DNA of 52,951 nucleotides from an uncultured Nostocoides sp. GTDB lineage: Bacteria; Actinomycetota; Actinomycetes; Actinomycetales; Dermatophilaceae. The notes beneath the pieces were generated by a model that was given only the letters and a program-made list of their open reading frames with translations, made no database searches and was not told the origin of the DNA. The position numbers and the translations under genes were made by a program. The DNA lies in the NCBI GenBank assembly GCA_937873315.1, contig CALMQX010000038.1, positions 1 through 52,951 on the forward strand, read 5' to 3'. This document shows positions 52,216 to 52,951 of this stretch, piece after piece (position 1 is the stretch's first letter; every line of letters begins with the position of its first letter).

Positions 52216-52412
52216 TCAGGCAGACTCGAAGACGTATTTCATCGCCGAGTATCCCGGCGAAGAGCCGATATAGCCGTACCGCGCTAACTGGCCAATGGCC
52301 CACCTGGCCAAGCGATCCGTGTAGTACCAGAGATGATATGCGATGGCGTGGCCGGTCTTCGTCGAGCGTACAAAGCGTATGAACTGCCCCAAGACATACA
52401 CGCTTCCAAAGG
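52216..52412 (-). pseudogene. 3' fragment of an unknown gene cut by an IS481-type insertion
   Basis: The minus-strand frame ending at 52216 reads GSVYVLGQFIRFVRSTKTGH, then AIAYHLWYYTDRLARWAIGQ, then LARYGYIGSSPGYSAMKYVFESA. It is Tyr/aromatic-rich and native-looking until about 52412, where it runs into transposase-derived sequence on the other strand. So the 5' part of the gene is lost. Function unknown. Confidence 0.4.
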
Positions 52413-52415
52413 CGT

Positions 52416-52759
52416 GCGCGTGGCCGCAACGCCTTCGTGACCGAACTCGCCCACCTCGGCGTGCGACAGAAGAACGGCCGCGGCAACCACCCCCAAACCC
52501 AAGGCAAAGTCGAACGCTTCCAACAAAACCCTGAAAACCTGAATCACCCGGCAAGGCCCACCCCCAGCCACCCAGGCCGACCTCCAAGCACTGATCGACA
52601 TCTTCGTCACCGAGTACAACCACCACCGACCCCACCGCGCCCTGCAACGGCGCACCCCCACCGCGGCCTACCACGCCCGACCCAAAGCCGGCCCCCCGGG
52701 CGAACCCCCACACCGAACCCACGCCCGCGTCCTCACCGACAAAGTCAACAACGGCAAAA
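52416..52759 (+). pseudogene. Decayed IS481-family transposase fragment
   Basis: Two frames together give the C-terminal half of an IS481-type DDE (rve) transposase: GRNAFVTELAHLGVRQKNGRGNHPQTQGKVERFQQ, with the family's NGRxNHPQTQGKVERF catalytic-Glu block, then, after a frameshift and small deletion near 52515-52565, TQADLQALIDIFVTEYNHHRPHRALQRRTPTAAYHARPKA and a remnant of the following segment ending near NGK. The N-terminal half and terminal repeats are missing, so it cannot move itself. Confidence 0.8.
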
Positions 52760-52823
52760 GGGACTGCGGGTGGGAGTGTGCAGAACTCGGGAGTGTCCGC
52801 TGAACGGTGTTTCTGGCCTGACA

Positions 52824-52841
52824 CGCCAGCGAGGGCTGGCG
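52824..52841. terminator. Hairpin CGCCAGC-GAGG-GCTGGCG
   Basis: Perfect 7-base arms, 57 bases past the 3' end of the tRNA gene on its downstream side; may terminate the tRNA transcript. Confidence 0.45.
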
Positions 52842-52897
52842 GGAAGGTTGGTCACTGGTGACCGAGACAATCACGGGTATGACGTCGATGCCCAAGG

Positions 52898-52951
52898 AGC
52901 TGGAGAAGGGACTCGAACCCTCAACCACCTGTTTACAAGACAGGTGCGCTA
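52898..52951 (-). tRNA. tRNA-Thr (anticodon UGU), 5' end beyond window
   Basis: Minus strand shows anticodon arm CCTGT-CTTGTAA-ACAGG (anticodon TGT, positions as expected with U33 and A37), variable loop, T arm with GGGTTCGAGTCCC, and 3' acceptor strand CTCCAGC; CCA is not encoded. The D arm and 5' acceptor strand lie beyond 52951. Lies at the end of the accessory region; tRNA genes are common integration sites, but I found no second copy of its 3' end in the window. Confidence 0.92.

Noticed and set aside
52668-52928. Minus-strand 86-codon ORF at the right end
   Set aside because: It begins inside the tRNA-Thr gene and is antisense to the transposase remnant.
45379-52951. Intact prophage or integrative element ending at the tRNA-Thr
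   Set aside because: No integrase, structural phage gene or second copy of the tRNA 3' end in the window; only an IS481 fragment and accessory-type ORFs are visible.

Overview
The window looks like chromosome of a high-GC actinobacterium, most likely order Micrococcales (an Intrasporangiaceae/Dermatophilaceae-type genome; this placement is inference from gene families and signals, not from a search). Reasons: GC of roughly two thirds; many genes with GTG starts; about 15 transcription units that appear leaderless, with a TANNNT hexamer 6-7 nt before the start codon; actinobacterial families DUF3027, DUF2530, DUF3263 and DUF3349; a mycothiol-type ArsC; a WXG100 protein; a GroEL ending in GGM; and a c-di-AMP (ydaO) riboswitch on a cell-wall hydrolase.

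Layout. 0-2.8 kb: three secreted cell-wall hydrolases on the minus strand (an NlpC/P60 protein cut by the window edge, and two paralogous M15-like proteins). Each has the same direct-repeat operator and -10 spacing; the first also has the riboswitch. 2.9-10.5 kb: DtxR-type regulator, FkbM-type methyltransferase, MFS pump, thioesterase-like protein, SDR, PdxH, citrate synthase 2 and SerC. 10.5-17.6 kb: a translationally coupled MarR / MFS / 28-residue membrane peptide operon, a purine permease, DUF2530, cold-shock protein coupled to DUF3027, and a large polytopic protein. 17.8-27.8 kb: MFS, a GMGQGP-repeat membrane protein, HMG-CoA lyase, a two-component system, a DUF4031-Nudix fusion, an orphan WXG100 protein and a MacB-type ABC exporter. 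28-34 kb: groEL with two CIRCE operators, the pitA-TM-DUF3349 operon, DUF3263, and a group II decarboxylase. 34.1-38 kb: an arsenic-resistance island (arsR divergent from arsI-acr3-arsC-arsC-HAD). 38.4-45.2 kb: uracil-DNA glycosylase, SGNH hydrolase, acyl-CoA dehydrogenase, MFS, SDR and gabT. 45.4-52.9 kb: an accessory region with three tandem secreted FG-GAP/VCBS proteins, a small mobile-element-type protein, AT-richer ORFs of unknown function, a decayed IS481 transposase and a tRNA-Thr.

The strongest unexplained signal is the octamer GTATGCCG / CGGCATAC. I counted 41 copies on both strands, against about 2 expected from base composition. It occurs without strand bias, in all reading frames (forcing rare TAT and ATA codons), in intergenic DNA, and as inverted pairs inside two terminator-like hairpins. 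This resembles the behaviour of DNA uptake sequences in Neisseria and Pasteurellaceae, which to my knowledge are not described in actinobacteria. The octamer is nearly absent after 44.3 kb, where the accessory genes lie.
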